A stretch of 64,000 nt of DNA from Chromobacterium sp. IIBBL 290-4. GTDB lineage: Bacteria; Pseudomonadota; Gammaproteobacteria; Burkholderiales; Chromobacteriaceae. Made by a program: the position numbers and the translations under genes. The stretch covers positions 3,162,001 to 3,226,000 of the forward strand of contig NZ_CP100128.1 of the NCBI RefSeq assembly GCF_024207115.1. The letters are read 5' to 3'. The first letter of the stretch is position 1. Each line of letters opens with the position of its first letter. Shown in pieces: positions 19,754-28,881 of this stretch. The notes under the pieces were generated by a model, which saw nothing but the letters and a program-made list of their open reading frames with translations, was not told the origin of the DNA and ran no database searches.

Positions 19754-19964
19754 TCGCCTATATTGATTTGACATCAAGCGGCGACGGCGCAGGCGGCGCG
19801 CGTCCATCGCCCTGCGGGATCGATTCGATGAAACGGATCATTCACGGCAAGACGATGGAGCTAGGTCCATTCCGGACGCGCCGCTGCTGTCGGCGCTGGA
19901 AGAGGGCGACAGCGTCACCGCGATAGAAGGCAAGGCCGACAAGACGGCCGCGCAAGACGGCTAA
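19754..19964 (+). pseudogene. Decayed partial duplicate of iorA and its promoter region
   Basis: This stretch is clearly homologous to 21769-22085. The upstream 70 bases around CGCCTATATTGATTT are nearly identical, followed by an ATG (19828) with AAACGGATCATTCACGGCAA against AAACTGATCATTAACGGCAA in the intact gene. A single-base loss near 19868 breaks the frame. An internal deletion of about 120 bp fuses the region just after the start to the later GTCACCGCGATAGAAGG segment, removing the ferredoxin-type cysteines. Translation from the ATG stops after about 32 codons. It is therefore a dead copy, about 2 kb from its intact parent on the other side of the symporter gene. Confidence 0.88.
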
Positions 19965-19977
19965 GGCCGGCTAAGCA

Positions 19978-20005
19978 AAAGGGAGGCTCGCGCCTCCCTT
20001 TGCTT
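19978..20005. terminator. Intrinsic terminator, bidirectional
   Basis: AAAGGGAGGC pairs with GCCTCCCTT around a short TCGC loop. The A and T runs on each side give a U-tract on both strands. It would serve the minus-strand symporter gene and anything read from the left. Confidence 0.8.
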
Positions 20006-20028
20006 ATGTCACGCCAGCCTGCGGCGGA

Positions 20029-21369
20029 TCAGAAGCCGCCGATCAGAATCCAGCCTATCAAGGCCGGCGCCAGCGCCATGCAGAAGCCGCGCATCGCCGT
20101 CATCGCGCGCGGCGGGCAGCTTGCGGACAGCTCCGCGCGCACCACCGGCCATGCCTTCCAGCCGACGAACAGCGCCAGCAGCAGCTCGCCCAGCGGCATC
20201 AGCAGCTTGGAGGTGACGAAGTCCAGCAGGTCGAAGAAATTCATGCCGAACAGCTGGTAGTCGCCCCATACGCCCAGCGACAGCGAAGCCGGAATGCCCA
20301 GCAAAAAGGTGGCCAGCGCCATGCCGCAGGCGGCGGAGCGGCGCGACAGGCCCAGTTCGTCTATGGCGAAGCTGGTGATCACCTCCAGCAGCGACACCGA
20401 GGAGGTCAGCGCGGCCAGCAGCAGCAGGCAGAAGAACATCGCCGCAAACAACTGCCCCATCGGCAGGTGGGCGAACACCGCCGGCATGGTGATGAAGGTG
20501 AGGCCCGGGCCGGCGGACGGGTCGAAGCCGAAGGCGAACACCGCCGGCAGCACCATCAATCCGGCCAGGAAGCAGGTGGCCACCGTCAGCAGGATCACCC
20601 ACAGGGCCGAGCCCACCAGATTGGAGTCGCGGCCGACATAGGAGCCATAGGTGATCATGATGCCCAAGCCCAGCGACAGCGAGAAAAAGGCCAGGCCCAG
20701 CGCATCCATCAGCATGGCGCCGCTGAGCTTGGAGAAGTCCGGCGCCAGGAAGTAGGCCATGCCTTCCAGCGCGCCAGGCAAGGTCAGGCCGCGCGCGATC
20801 AATAGCAGCATCAGCCCGAACAGCGCCGGCATCAGGAATTTGGACAGTTTTTCTATGCCTTTTTGCACGCCGCCGGCCACGACGCCCAGCGTCATCAGCG
20901 CGAAGGCGGCGTGATAGATCAAGGGCTGGGAGGGATGGCTGATGAAGCCGCCGAAGATGTCGCCCAGCTTTTTGGCGTCGGCGGTGAGGATGCCGCCGTC
21001 AATCGACTTGCCGATGTAGGCGATGGTCCAGCCGCCCACCACGCTGTAGAAGGACAGGATCAAAAAACACACCAGCACGCCCATATAGCCGATCACCGGC
21101 CAGCCGCCGCCGGCAAGCTTGCGGAAAGCGCCGACCGCGCCGGCGTTGGCGGCGCGTCCCAGCGCCATTTCCGACAACATCAGCACCAGGCCCAGCGTCA
21201 GGCAGATGCCCAGGTAAACGAATAAAAAGGCGCCGCCGCCATTGGTGGCCGCCACATAGGGAAATTTCCAGATGGCGCCGAGTCCGATGGCGGAGCCGGC
21301 GGCCGCGAGAATGAAACCGAGGCGCGAGCCCCATTGAGATCGATTCATGGTGAAAGTCTTTGTCGTCAT
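20029..21369 (-). CDS. Sodium-dependent symporter of the SNF/NSS family
   Basis: 446 aa, with about 11-12 hydrophobic helices filling most of the length. The first helix carries GSAIGLGAIWKFPYVAATN, the unwound sodium/substrate-binding helix of LeuT-fold neurotransmitter:sodium symporters, followed by NGGGAFLFVYL. Bacterial members usually take up amino acids (tryptophan, tyrosine, leucine, alanine) with Na+, but the substrate cannot be told from sequence. The start is uncertain: ATG at 21369 (MTTKTF) or 21348 (MNRSQW). Neither has a good ribosome site, and the frame extends upstream with unlikely sequence. It lies between the iorA pseudogene and the intact iorA gene, on the other strand. Confidence 0.92.
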   Translation of the reverse strand: MTTKTFTMNRSQWGSRLGFILAAAGSAIGLGAIWKFPYVAATNGGGAFLFVYLGICLTLGLVLMLSEMALGRAANAGAVGAFRKLAGGGWPVIGYMGVLVCFLILSFYSVVGGWTIAYIGKSIDGGILTADAKKLGDIFGGFISHPSQPLIYHAAFALMTLGVVAGGVQKGIEKLSKFLMPALFGLMLLLIARGLTLPGALEGMAYFLAPDFSKLSGAMLMDALGLAFFSLSLGLGIMITYGSYVGRDSNLVGSALWVILLTVATCFLAGLMVLPAVFAFGFDPSAGPGLTFITMPAVFAHLPMGQLFAAMFFCLLLLAALTSSVSLLEVITSFAIDELGLSRRSAACGMALATFLLGIPASLSLGVWGDYQLFGMNFFDLLDFVTSKLLMPLGELLLALFVGWKAWPVVRAELSASCPPRAMTAMRGFCMALAPALIGWILIGGF

Positions 21370-21845
21370 GCTGTTTTGGAAGGTGCCTGGCCATGGCTGC
21401 GCCTTGCCGCGCGGGCAGGCGAAGACAGGGTCATGCGGCCGCCAGCGCAAGGCCGGCGGCGAGGTTTCCCGCTGCCCTTATGGCGGGCAGTCATGGAAGG
21501 GGACGGCTGGGCGCGCTTGCGGCCCGCGCGAGCGGCGCCGGGGCTAAAGCGCAACAGCCTGGGAGAGGACGCCGTTTGTTGGACGGCACTACCGCGGCAT
21601 CAGGGTTGGCAACGCCAGGCGGTCCTCGATTTGTATTTTGGATACGCTTCAAAATGTAACAATGAATGCGAATAGTTTCTACTGTTTTTGGCATAAAGCT
21701 GCAAATTACCCTGTGAGCATGCCAGGCGCTGCCTCCTGACGGTTTCGCGCTGCCGCTTCTTGGAGCGGTCGCCTATATTGATTTCACATCAACCGGCGAC
21801 GGCGCAGGCGGCGTGCGTCCATCGCCCTCTGCGGGGATCGATCCG
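21370..21845. other. Intergenic region between divergent symporter and iorA genes
   Basis: About 480 bp holding both promoters. The first 280 bp are GC-rich with several GC-rich inverted repeats but no gene or riboswitch I recognise. AT-rich sequence follows (21640-21700). The last 75 bp, from CGCCTATATTGATTT on, are conserved in the decayed copy at 19754 and contain a TATATT that may be the -10 element of the iorA operon. Confidence 0.5.
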
Positions 21846-22313
21846 ATGAAACTGATCATTAACGGCAAGGCGGCGGAACTGAGGTCCGCTCCGGACACGC
21901 CGCTACTGTGGGCGCTGCGGGATGAGCTGGGCCTGACCGGAACCAAGTTCGGCTGCGGGGCGGCGCTGTGCGGCGCCTGTACCGTGCTGCGCAATGGCCA
22001 GCCCATCCGCACCTGCGTGACGCCGCTGGCGGCCCTGGAGGAAGGCGACCGCGTCACCACGATAGAAGGCAACGCCGACAAGGTGGCGCAGGCGGTGAAG
22101 CAAGCCTGGCAGGCAATCGATGTGGTGCAGTGCGGCTATTGCCAGAGCGGCCAGTTGCTGGCCGCCACCGCTTTGCTCAGCGGCAATACCAAACCTTCCG
22201 ATCAGGACATAGACAATGCGATGAGCGGCAATCTGTGCCGTTGCGGCACCTATCCGCGCATCCGCGCCGCCATTCATGAAGCCGCCAGATTGCTGAAGGA
22301 GCCGCAAGCATGA
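21846..22313 (+). CDS. iorA: Isoquinoline 1-oxidoreductase-type small subunit, two [2Fe-2S] clusters
   Basis: 155 aa. Electron-transfer subunit of a molybdenum hydroxylase. The N-terminal plant-ferredoxin domain shows FGCGAALCGACTVL with the four-cysteine pattern completed by IRTCVTP. The C-terminal helical domain carries CGYCQSGQ and NLCRCGTYPRIR for the second cluster. The ATG at 21846 was chosen over a GTG 11 codons upstream because it gives the usual family N-terminus KLIINGKAAEL. The gene overlaps iorB by 4 bp. Two-subunit enzymes of this kind (isoquinoline 1-oxidoreductase, and membrane-bound aldehyde dehydrogenase relatives) lack a FAD subunit and pass electrons on to a respiratory acceptor. 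Confidence 0.93.
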   Translation: MKLIINGKAAELRSAPDTPLLWALRDELGLTGTKFGCGAALCGACTVLRNGQPIRTCVTPLAALEEGDRVTTIEGNADKVAQAVKQAWQAIDVVQCGYCQSGQLLAATALLSGNTKPSDQDIDNAMSGNLCRCGTYPRIRAAIHEAARLLKEPQA

Positions 22314-24469
22314 ATATTCGTCAGCTTTCCCGCCGCGAATTCCTCAAAGCCGGCGGCGCGCTGTGCCTGGGTTTCACCTTGCCGACAGGCGGCAGAATGG
22401 CGCAGGCCGCTACGCCCGCGGCAGCGGCTCCCGTGCCCAATGCTTTTGTCCGCATCGAGCGCGACGGCAGCGTCGTCATCGTCAGCAACAAGTCCGAGAT
22501 GGGGCAGGGCATCTATACATCGCTGGCGCTGCTGATCGCCGAGGAGCTGGAGTGTGATTGGAGCCGGGTGAAGGTGGTGTCCGCGCCGGTGGCGCCGGTG
22601 TACGCCCACACGGTTTTCCATCTGCAAATCACCGGCGGCAGCACCAGCACTTTGTCCAGTTACGACCAGTACCGAAAGGTGGGCGCGGCCGCGCGCCAGA
22701 TGCTGATCGCCGCCGCCGCCGCGCGTTGGGGCGTGCCGATGTCGCAATGCCGGGCTGAAAACAGCCGGGTGTACAACAGCGCCAACTCCGCCAGCCTGGG
22801 CTATGGCGAGCTGTCCGAGGCCGCCGCCAAGCAGCCGGTGCCGGATGCGGTGGAGTTGAAGCCGCGCCATCGCTGGAAGCTGATGGGCAGCCGCGTACAT
22901 AGGCTGGACGGGCCGGAAAAGCTGGACGGCAGCGCGCAGTTCGCGCTGGATGTGCGCCTGCCGGGCCAATTGACGGCGCTGATCAAGCGCTGCCCGAGCT
23001 ATGGCGGCAAGCCGTTGAGCTTTCAGGCGGATGCGGCATTGGCGGTGCCAGGCGTCAAGGCGGTGGTGGCGATCAGCAACGGCGTGGCGGTGGTCGCCGA
23101 AGGATTTTGGCCGGCCAAGAAGGGGCGCGATCTGCTGGAGGTGAAATGGGATGCAGGCCCCAATGCCGCTTTGGATTCGGCTAAGTTGAACGAGGAGTAT
23201 CGGCGGCTGGCGAGCCAGGAGGGGCAGGTTTACCAGCGGGTGGGCGAGGCCGATGCCGCCTGGCGCGGCGCGGCCAAGAAGCTGGATGTCCGCTACGAGC
23301 TGCCCTATCTGGCGCACGCGCCGATGGAGCCGCTCAACTGCGTGGTGTGGCTGAAGCCGGATGGCTGCGAAATCTGGAGCGGCACCCAGTCGCAAACCAT
23401 GGACGCGGCGATGGCGGCCGGCATGCTGGGCTTGAAGATGGAGCAGGTGACGCTGCATACCACCTTGCTGGGCGGCGGTTTCGGCCGGCGGGCGATACCG
23501 GGCGGCGGCGACTGGCTGCGCGAGGCAGTGGAGGTGGCGCGCGCCCATGGCAAGGGCGTGCCGGTGCATCTGATGTGGACGCGGGACGACGATCTGGCCG
23601 GCGCCTATTACCGGCCGATGTGGCACGACCGGGTGCGCGGCGGCGTCGATGCCGCCGGGCGGCCGGTGGCCTGGCTGCAAACCGGCGTCGGGCAGTCTAT
23701 CGCGGTCGGCACGCCATTCGAGAAAATGATGATCAAGGATGGCATAGATGGCTTGTCCATCGAGGGTACGGCCGACATGCCTTATGCCATTCCGGCCCGG
23801 CTGCTGGACCTGCATACGCCGAAAACGCCCTTGCCGGTGTTGTGGTGGCGCTCGGTCGGCCACTCGCACAGCGCCTTTTCCACCGAGAGTTTCATCGACG
23901 AGCTGGCCAGGCTGGCGCGCAAAGACCCGCTGGCTTATCGATTGTCGCTGCTGCCGCCCGGTTCGCGGGAGAGCGGGGTGTTGAAAGAAGCCGCCCGCAT
24001 GGCGGGCTGGGGCCGCAAGTTGCCCAAGGGCCATGGCTTGGGCATCGCCGTGCACGCTTCTTTTGGCTCGTACGTCGCCCATGCGATGGAAGTGGCGGTG
24101 AAGGGCAAGAGCCTGACGGTGCAAAAAGTGTGGTGCGCGGTGGATTGCGGCGTGACGGTGAATCCGGATCAGGTGGCGGCGCAGATGCAGGGCAGCATTC
24201 TGTTTGGCCTGTCCGCCGCCTTGTTCGGCGAGATTACTTTCAAAAACGGCGAAGTGGAGCAGAAGAATTTCGATGGCTATCAGCTGTTGAGGATGTCTCA
24301 ATCGCCGCTTATCGAAGTTTCCATTCTTCAGAGCGAGGAAGCGCCTGGCGGCACCGGCGAGCCGGCTGTGCCGCCGGTCGCGCCGGCCTTGGCCAATGCC
24401 ATCCATGCCGCCAGCGGCAAGCGGCTGCGCATCCTGCCCTTGAGCCGCAGCGGTTACCAGCTGGCATAG
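22310..24469 (+). CDS. iorB: Isoquinoline 1-oxidoreductase-type molybdopterin large subunit with Tat signal
   Basis: 719 aa. The N-terminus NIRQLSRREFLKAGGALCLG is a twin-arginine signal (SRREFLK), so the folded cofactor-bearing enzyme is exported to the periplasm with its small partner riding along. The molybdopterin-binding region is seen in SEMGQGIYTSLALLIAEE, LPYLAHAPMEPLNCV, the glycine loop GGGFGRR (about residue 392) and VDCGVTVNPDQV. The final part has APGGTGEPAVPPVAPALANA, which places the catalytic Glu (GTGEP) seen in this family. The family hydroxylates N-heterocycles or oxidises aldehydes with water as oxygen source; the substrate is undetermined. It is transcribed with iorA and two cofactor genes. 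Confidence 0.94.
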   Translation: MNIRQLSRREFLKAGGALCLGFTLPTGGRMAQAATPAAAAPVPNAFVRIERDGSVVIVSNKSEMGQGIYTSLALLIAEELECDWSRVKVVSAPVAPVYAHTVFHLQITGGSTSTLSSYDQYRKVGAAARQMLIAAAAARWGVPMSQCRAENSRVYNSANSASLGYGELSEAAAKQPVPDAVELKPRHRWKLMGSRVHRLDGPEKLDGSAQFALDVRLPGQLTALIKRCPSYGGKPLSFQADAALAVPGVKAVVAISNGVAVVAEGFWPAKKGRDLLEVKWDAGPNAALDSAKLNEEYRRLASQEGQVYQRVGEADAAWRGAAKKLDVRYELPYLAHAPMEPLNCVVWLKPDGCEIWSGTQSQTMDAAMAAGMLGLKMEQVTLHTTLLGGGFGRRAIPGGGDWLREAVEVARAHGKGVPVHLMWTRDDDLAGAYYRPMWHDRVRGGVDAAGRPVAWLQTGVGQSIAVGTPFEKMMIKDGIDGLSIEGTADMPYAIPARLLDLHTPKTPLPVLWWRSVGHSHSAFSTESFIDELARLARKDPLAYRLSLLPPGSRESGVLKEAARMAGWGRKLPKGHGLGIAVHASFGSYVAHAMEVAVKGKSLTVQKVWCAVDCGVTVNPDQVAAQMQGSILFGLSAALFGEITFKNGEVEQKNFDGYQLLRMSQSPLIEVSILQSEEAPGGTGEPAVPPVAPALANAIHAASGKRLRILPLSRSGYQLA

Positions 24470-24478
24470 GAGCCCGCG

Positions 24479-25471
24479 ATGCGAGGCAATGACGAAGAGG
24501 TGCTGGCGCAGGCGGTGCAGTGGCTGAAGCAGGGCCGCCGGGCTGCCTTGGTGACGGTGCTGGGCACTTACGGCGCCAGCCCCAGGCCGCCGGGTTCGAT
24601 GGCGCTGATCCGCGACGACGGCGCGATTTTCGGCTCGGTGTCGGGCGGCTGCGTCGAGGATGATCTGCGGTGGGAAATCGCCGCCGGCGGTTTTTTCGAC
24701 GCAGGGCCCGCTGTACGAGTGCGCAGCTTCGGCGCCAGCGTGGAGGAGCGCCAGCGTTACCGCTTGCCTTGCGGCAACAGCCTGCGGGTGGCGGTGGAAG
24801 CCTGTCCGGATGCCGCCTTGCTGGAGGCTTTGCTGCAGGCGCTGCAGTCGCAGCGCTGCCTGTGGCGGCAGGTCAGGTATCGGGATGGAGAAAACCGGCT
24901 GGTCGAGCGCGAAATGGCGGGAAGCTTTGCCGAGGATGAAGATGGCTTTGCCGCGCTGCATGGGCCGAACTGGCGTCTGCTGATCATAGGCGGCTCCGAA
25001 TTGGGGCGTTATCTGGCGCAAATCGCGCTGACGCTGAATTTCGCGGTGACCGTATGCGAGCCGCGCGAAGAATATCGGCAGGATTGGCCCATGGCGGCGC
25101 AGTTGTCTGTGGAAATGCCTGACGATCTGGTGCTGGGTTTCCGCTGCGATGGCCGTACTGCGGTGGTGGCGGTGACGCATGATCCCAAGCTGGATGATCT
25201 GGCCTTGATGGAGGCGTTGAAGTTGCCTTGCCTGTATGTGGGCGCGCTGGGCTCGGCCACGACCACGCTGAAGCGCAAGGCCAGGCTGGAGGAGCATTTC
25301 GGCCTGACGCCGGCGCAACTGGGGCATTTGCATGGCCCGGTGGGGCTGGACATAGGCTCGCGCACGCCGGCGGAGATAGCGGTGTCCATCGCCGCCGATC
25401 TGGTGGCTTGCCGCAGCCGGCTGCTTCGGGCGCAATCCGAAGACCGCCAAAGCGAGGCGTGCCGGACATGA
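24479..25471 (+). CDS. XdhC/CoxI-family molybdenum cofactor insertion protein
   Basis: 330 aa. XdhC-family proteins bind molybdenum cofactor, promote its sulfuration and hand it to the apo-hydroxylase. Seen: the N-terminal domain with LVTVLGTYGASPRPPGSM and SVSGGCVEDDL, where the conserved Cys lies in SGGCVE. A C-terminal Rossmann domain opens with LLIIGGSELGRYLAQIA and ends with YVGALGSATT and GLDIGSRTPAEIAVSI. It starts 10 bp after iorB and overlaps the MobA-like gene by 4 bp, so it is almost certainly the dedicated maturation factor for IorAB. Confidence 0.93.
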   Translation: MRGNDEEVLAQAVQWLKQGRRAALVTVLGTYGASPRPPGSMALIRDDGAIFGSVSGGCVEDDLRWEIAAGGFFDAGPAVRVRSFGASVEERQRYRLPCGNSLRVAVEACPDAALLEALLQALQSQRCLWRQVRYRDGENRLVEREMAGSFAEDEDGFAALHGPNWRLLIIGGSELGRYLAQIALTLNFAVTVCEPREEYRQDWPMAAQLSVEMPDDLVLGFRCDGRTAVVAVTHDPKLDDLALMEALKLPCLYVGALGSATTTLKRKARLEEHFGLTPAQLGHLHGPVGLDIGSRTPAEIAVSIAADLVACRSRLLRAQSEDRQSEACRT

Positions 25472-26055
25472 TCGTGGGCGTGGTGTTGGCGGCGGGCCAG
25501 GCCCTGCGGTTCGGCTCAGACAAGCGGCAGGCCAGGCTGCCGGATGGGCGAACCTTGCTGGAGGCCAGCCTGGCGTCTTTCATCGGCCAAGTTCAGGAGT
25601 TGGCGCTGGTGCTGCCGGCGGATGATCTTTATGGATTGGCGCAATGCCGCACGCTGGGGGTGCGGCCGCTGGCTTGCCGTTTGAACCCGGCCGGCATGGG
25701 GCATTCCTTGGCTTACGGCGCGGCTTGGGCGATGTCGCTGGCGGGTTGCCAGGGCATGGTGCTGGGCTTGGCGGACATGCCGGCCGTTCAGCCGCATACC
25801 GTAAGCCAAGTGGCGGCGGCCCTGTGCCATGGCAAACCCGTGCTTCCCTGCCATCAAGGCGCGCCGGGGCACCCGCGCGGCTTGCCTGCAGCCAGTTTCG
25901 CCAAACTGCTGGATCTGGCTGGCGACGTCGGCGCGCGCGAGGCGGTTGACTGGAGCCAAGCATTGAGGCTGGAGGTCGATGACGCCGGCGTATTGCTGGA
26001 CATCGATACGCAGGAAGACCTCAAGCGCTTGCATGGCGCGGCGGCAGCCGATTAG
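25468..26055 (+). CDS. MobA-like molybdenum cofactor nucleotidyltransferase (MocA type)
   Basis: 195 aa starting at an ATGA overlap with the XdhC-like gene. The N-terminus MIVGVVLAAGQALRFGSDKR is the nucleotide-binding loop of MobA-like enzymes (LAAGxxxRxGxxK). LGLADMPAVQPHTV carries the acidic residue for metal, and HPRGLPAASF the C-terminal motif. In this context it should be a MocA-type cytidylyltransferase making the CMP form of molybdenum cofactor used by xanthine-oxidase-family enzymes. CMP rather than GMP specificity is inferred from the partner enzyme. Confidence 0.9.
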   Translation: MIVGVVLAAGQALRFGSDKRQARLPDGRTLLEASLASFIGQVQELALVLPADDLYGLAQCRTLGVRPLACRLNPAGMGHSLAYGAAWAMSLAGCQGMVLGLADMPAVQPHTVSQVAAALCHGKPVLPCHQGAPGHPRGLPAASFAKLLDLAGDVGAREAVDWSQALRLEVDDAGVLLDIDTQEDLKRLHGAAAAD

Positions 26056-26110
26056 GGATGGCTCGCTGCGTTTTCTATAGTGAAGTGTTATCGCGTATGA
26101 GGGAGCGCCG

Positions 26111-27979
26111 ATGCGAACGCGCCTCACGGTTGCCCACAAACTGGCGCTGCTGATCGCGCCGCTGGTGCTGGCGCTTTTTTTCGTCGCCCTCGGCTATGCC
26201 TATTCTCAACAGCAATTGCTGAGAGAGCTGCGGCGGGACCAGTCGCTGACTGAAAACATGACCATGGTGGGCGAGCTGATTCAGCAATTGCAATCGGAGC
26301 GCGGCCGCAGCTATGGCTATCTGATGCAGCGCCAGCCCTTGCCGGCAGAGCTTCGGCAGGCAAGAAGCGCCGCTGACCTGGTGCTGGAAAAGCTGCATGG
26401 GCAAAACCGCGATAGTCTGTCGCCCATATTGTTGGCCTATCTCGACAATATGGTGCCCAAACCGGAGCGGCTGCGGCTGCTGCGTAGCGATGTCGATAGC
26501 CGGCGCTCCTTGCCGGATCCGGCTTTCAATCGCTATTCGGAGATGATTGAGCAGCTCTCCGGCATTGTCGCTTTATTCCATGCGCCGACTCAGCAGGTGC
26601 AGGCGCTGGTGTTGCAATGGTCTGCGGTGAATTGCCAAAAAGAGTACACCGGCCGCACGCGGGGGCTGGTTTCCGGCGTGCTTGCGTCAGGCAGCTTCAC
26701 GATCACCAATTTCCGCTTGGCGAGCGGCATGGTGTCGCAGGAGGAGCTGTGCCGAAGCCAGTTCAGACAATATGGCGGCGACGAGACGCTGTTGCAGGGC
26801 GCGATGGAAAAAAGCCGGCAATTTGAAGCCATGCGCGACGGCATTCTGGCGCGAGGCACAGGCGCGATGCAGAGCGCGACCCCGGAAGAATGGTTTCCAA
26901 CCGCGAGTTTGCGCTCCAATGCTCTGCTTGAGGTGCAAAAGGCGTTGCTGGAGCAAATCCGGCGGCTGGTCGACGAGCAGGCGCAAAGCGCGAAACTGCA
27001 TGGGTTCCTGGTGATCGTTGGGCTGCTGTTGCTCTTGTTTCCCATTGGTTTGGCGGCGCTGGTGGGCCGCAATATCGTGCATACGCTGGGAGCCGAGCCG
27101 GATGAGGTGGCGCAAGGGATGCGCGAGCTGTCAGCGGGGCGCTTGGATTTTTTTCTGCCTCTGAAGAGCGGAGATACGCAAAGCCTGGCCGCGCATATTC
27201 GGCAAATGGGCGAGCGGCTGTCGGGAGTGATCATGCAGGTCAAGGAAGACGCGGACGCGGTGGCCAACGCCTCCACCGAGCTCAACTCCGCCTCCATGGG
27301 CTTATCACTTGGTGCGGCGAGGGCTTCGGGCGATGTGGAAGGGACCAGCGTCTCGGTGGATGAGATCGCCCGCAAAATGTTTCAGATGGCCGGCGATGCC
27401 AACCATGCCGGCCAGATCGCCGACACCGCCAGCAGCCAGGCTACCGAAGGGCATAGCGTGGTGAGGCAGACCATCGCAGCTATGCATGATATCGCCAAGC
27501 GTACCGACATCATTGACGACATTTCCTACCAAACCAATCTTTTGGCGTTGAACGCTGCGATAGAGGCCGCAAGAGCAGGGGAGCACGGCAAAGGCTTTGC
27601 GGTGGTGGCGGACGAGGTGCGCAAGCTAGCCAAGCGCAGCCAGGCGGCAGCCAAGGAGATAGGCCAAGTCGCGATCCATAGCGTGAAATTGGCGGAAAGC
27701 GCCGGCCAGCAATTGAGCGATATCGTTGATTCCAGCCGCAAAACGCTGGATCTGGTTAAGGGCATCTCCTGTGAGGCGACTGAGCAGGCGCAGCGAGTCG
27801 GCGGCATCAATCAGGCAATGCAGCGGCTTAACCAGCTATCGCAGGATAACGCAGCGGCCAGCGAGCAGTTGTCTGCCGCGGCTCAGGAAGTGGCTTTAAG
27901 GGCGGATAGTCTGCGGCAACAAATGCAGTACTTCCAAGAACATCAGGATGGGGGCGAAAGCCAAAACGCAAAATTTTAG
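26111..27979 (+). CDS. Methyl-accepting chemotaxis protein with NIT sensor domain
   Basis: 622 aa. The first membrane helix (about 12-33) is followed by a large periplasmic NIT domain (nitrate/nitrite-sensing type, about 45-290) recognisable by [16 protein letters not shown] and [16 protein letters not shown]. Then come a second membrane helix (about 300-322), a HAMP segment ([17 protein letters not shown]) and the cytoplasmic signalling domain with the hairpin tip [19 protein letters not shown] and [19 protein letters not shown]. It should control flagellar rotation through CheW/CheA. The actual ligand is not known; NIT domains are predicted to respond to nitrate or nitrite. Composition shifts sharply to AT-rich right after its stop. 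Confidence 0.94.
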   Translation: MRTRLTVAHKLALLIAPLVLALFFVALGYAYSQQQLLRELRRDQSLTENMTMVGELIQQLQSERGRSYGYLMQRQPLPAELRQARSAADLVLEKLHGQNRDSLSPILLAYLDNMVPKPERLRLLRSDVDSRRSLPDPAFNRYSEMIEQLSGIVALFHAPTQQVQALVLQWSAVNCQKEYTGRTRGLVSGVLASGSFTITNFRLASGMVSQEELCRSQFRQYGGDETLLQGAMEKSRQFEAMRDGILARGTGAMQSATPEEWFPTASLRSNALLEVQKALLEQIRRLVDEQAQSAKLHGFLVIVGLLLLLFPIGLAALVGRNIVHTLGAEPDEVAQGMRELSAGRLDFFLPLKSGDTQSLAAHIRQMGERLSGVIMQVKEDADAVANASTELNSASMGLSLGAARASGDVEGTSVSVDEIARKMFQMAGDANHAGQIADTASSQATEGHSVVRQTIAAMHDIAKRTDIIDDISYQTNLLALNAAIEAARAGEHGKGFAVVADEVRKLAKRSQAAAKEIGQVAIHSVKLAESAGQQLSDIVDSSRKTLDLVKGISCEATEQAQRVGGINQAMQRLNQLSQDNAAASEQLSAAAQEVALRADSLRQQMQYFQEHQDGGESQNAKF

Positions 27980-28881
27980 AGAGGCTAAAAAAGCCGTGAT
28001 CCTGTGTGGTTTTCATACTACTTGTATCGTCTGCACCGGCGGGCAGCCTCCGTCGCACTTCGAAATAGCGGTTTTATTGCTGACTGTGAACAACAAGGAA
28101 ATAAAAATCGGGTTCCAGGATTTTAAAGAGTAGATGGCTGAGGAGGATATTTACCCCGCGACAAGATAAAAACAGGCGCTGCGAAAAAGCATCGAAGGGC
28201 CTAGGAGCGATCGGTCTCCCTTCATCTCGTAGCTTGAAAAACGATACCCACCTGAGCTATACCGTATACATCGAACGAGCTTGACAGCATATCACCGCTT
28301 ATGCTGCATAGCAAAACAAAGTTTGCATCCCCTTTTTTTTAGTCTATATCTATATCGTACCATGAAGAGTTCCTTTGTTTTCTAAGAAGATATAGTTTCA
28401 AATTTTAGTAGATCTTACCTCAAGGGGGCTGGATTGCGATTCGGCTTGGAATGGGTGGGTAAGAACTAGTGTGAAGTTTGATTTCTAATAATAAAGGCTC
28501 CAAGCATGCGCACTATTGATTATTCTTTGGAAGGGGTCCTAACTCTGATTGCAAGAGTTGGTGTGCAACTTCAATTCATATGGTTCCAGACAAGCTCTGG
28601 CCAGTCTCTTCAGTCTTCCAATACTTCCTGTTTTTCGAATGCTACTTCTGGGAATTTAAATTCTCTGATTTGTTTTCGATGTCTTGTTGCCAGAGTTTTC
28701 CAAAGCAGTCACTTTTATTTTCATCTGTAGCTCATAAAGCCAAGGTCATTAATTTCTTTTTGGCTGATTCGTTTTTAATTAGATCGTTTAAATGCATGGC
28801 AAGGGAAGTTTTACCTTTTAAGAGTGGCATTTTATTGATTCGTGTTGCGGTGGTTATGCATGAACTTGAAAGGCTCCTGAT
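27980..28881. other. AT-rich leader region of the polysaccharide island
   Basis: About 900 bp without a convincing gene. Base composition falls from about two-thirds GC to AT-rich within 100 bp and stays low through 42.1 kb. Short open frames at 28506-28730 and 28580-28912 have no ribosome site or recognisable product. I looked for a JUMPstart/ops element (core GGCGGTAGCG) ahead of the first sugar gene and did not see one. The promoter of the island presumably lies here, giving a long untranslated leader. Confidence 0.55.

Noticed and set aside
21370..21700. Riboswitch upstream of the SNF-family symporter
   Set aside because: GC-rich inverted repeats are present, but conserved glycine, lysine or other riboswitch cores were not recognised.
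27980..28881. JUMPstart/ops antitermination element ahead of the polysaccharide genes
   Set aside because: No GGCGGTAGCG core or long JUMPstart match was found by eye.
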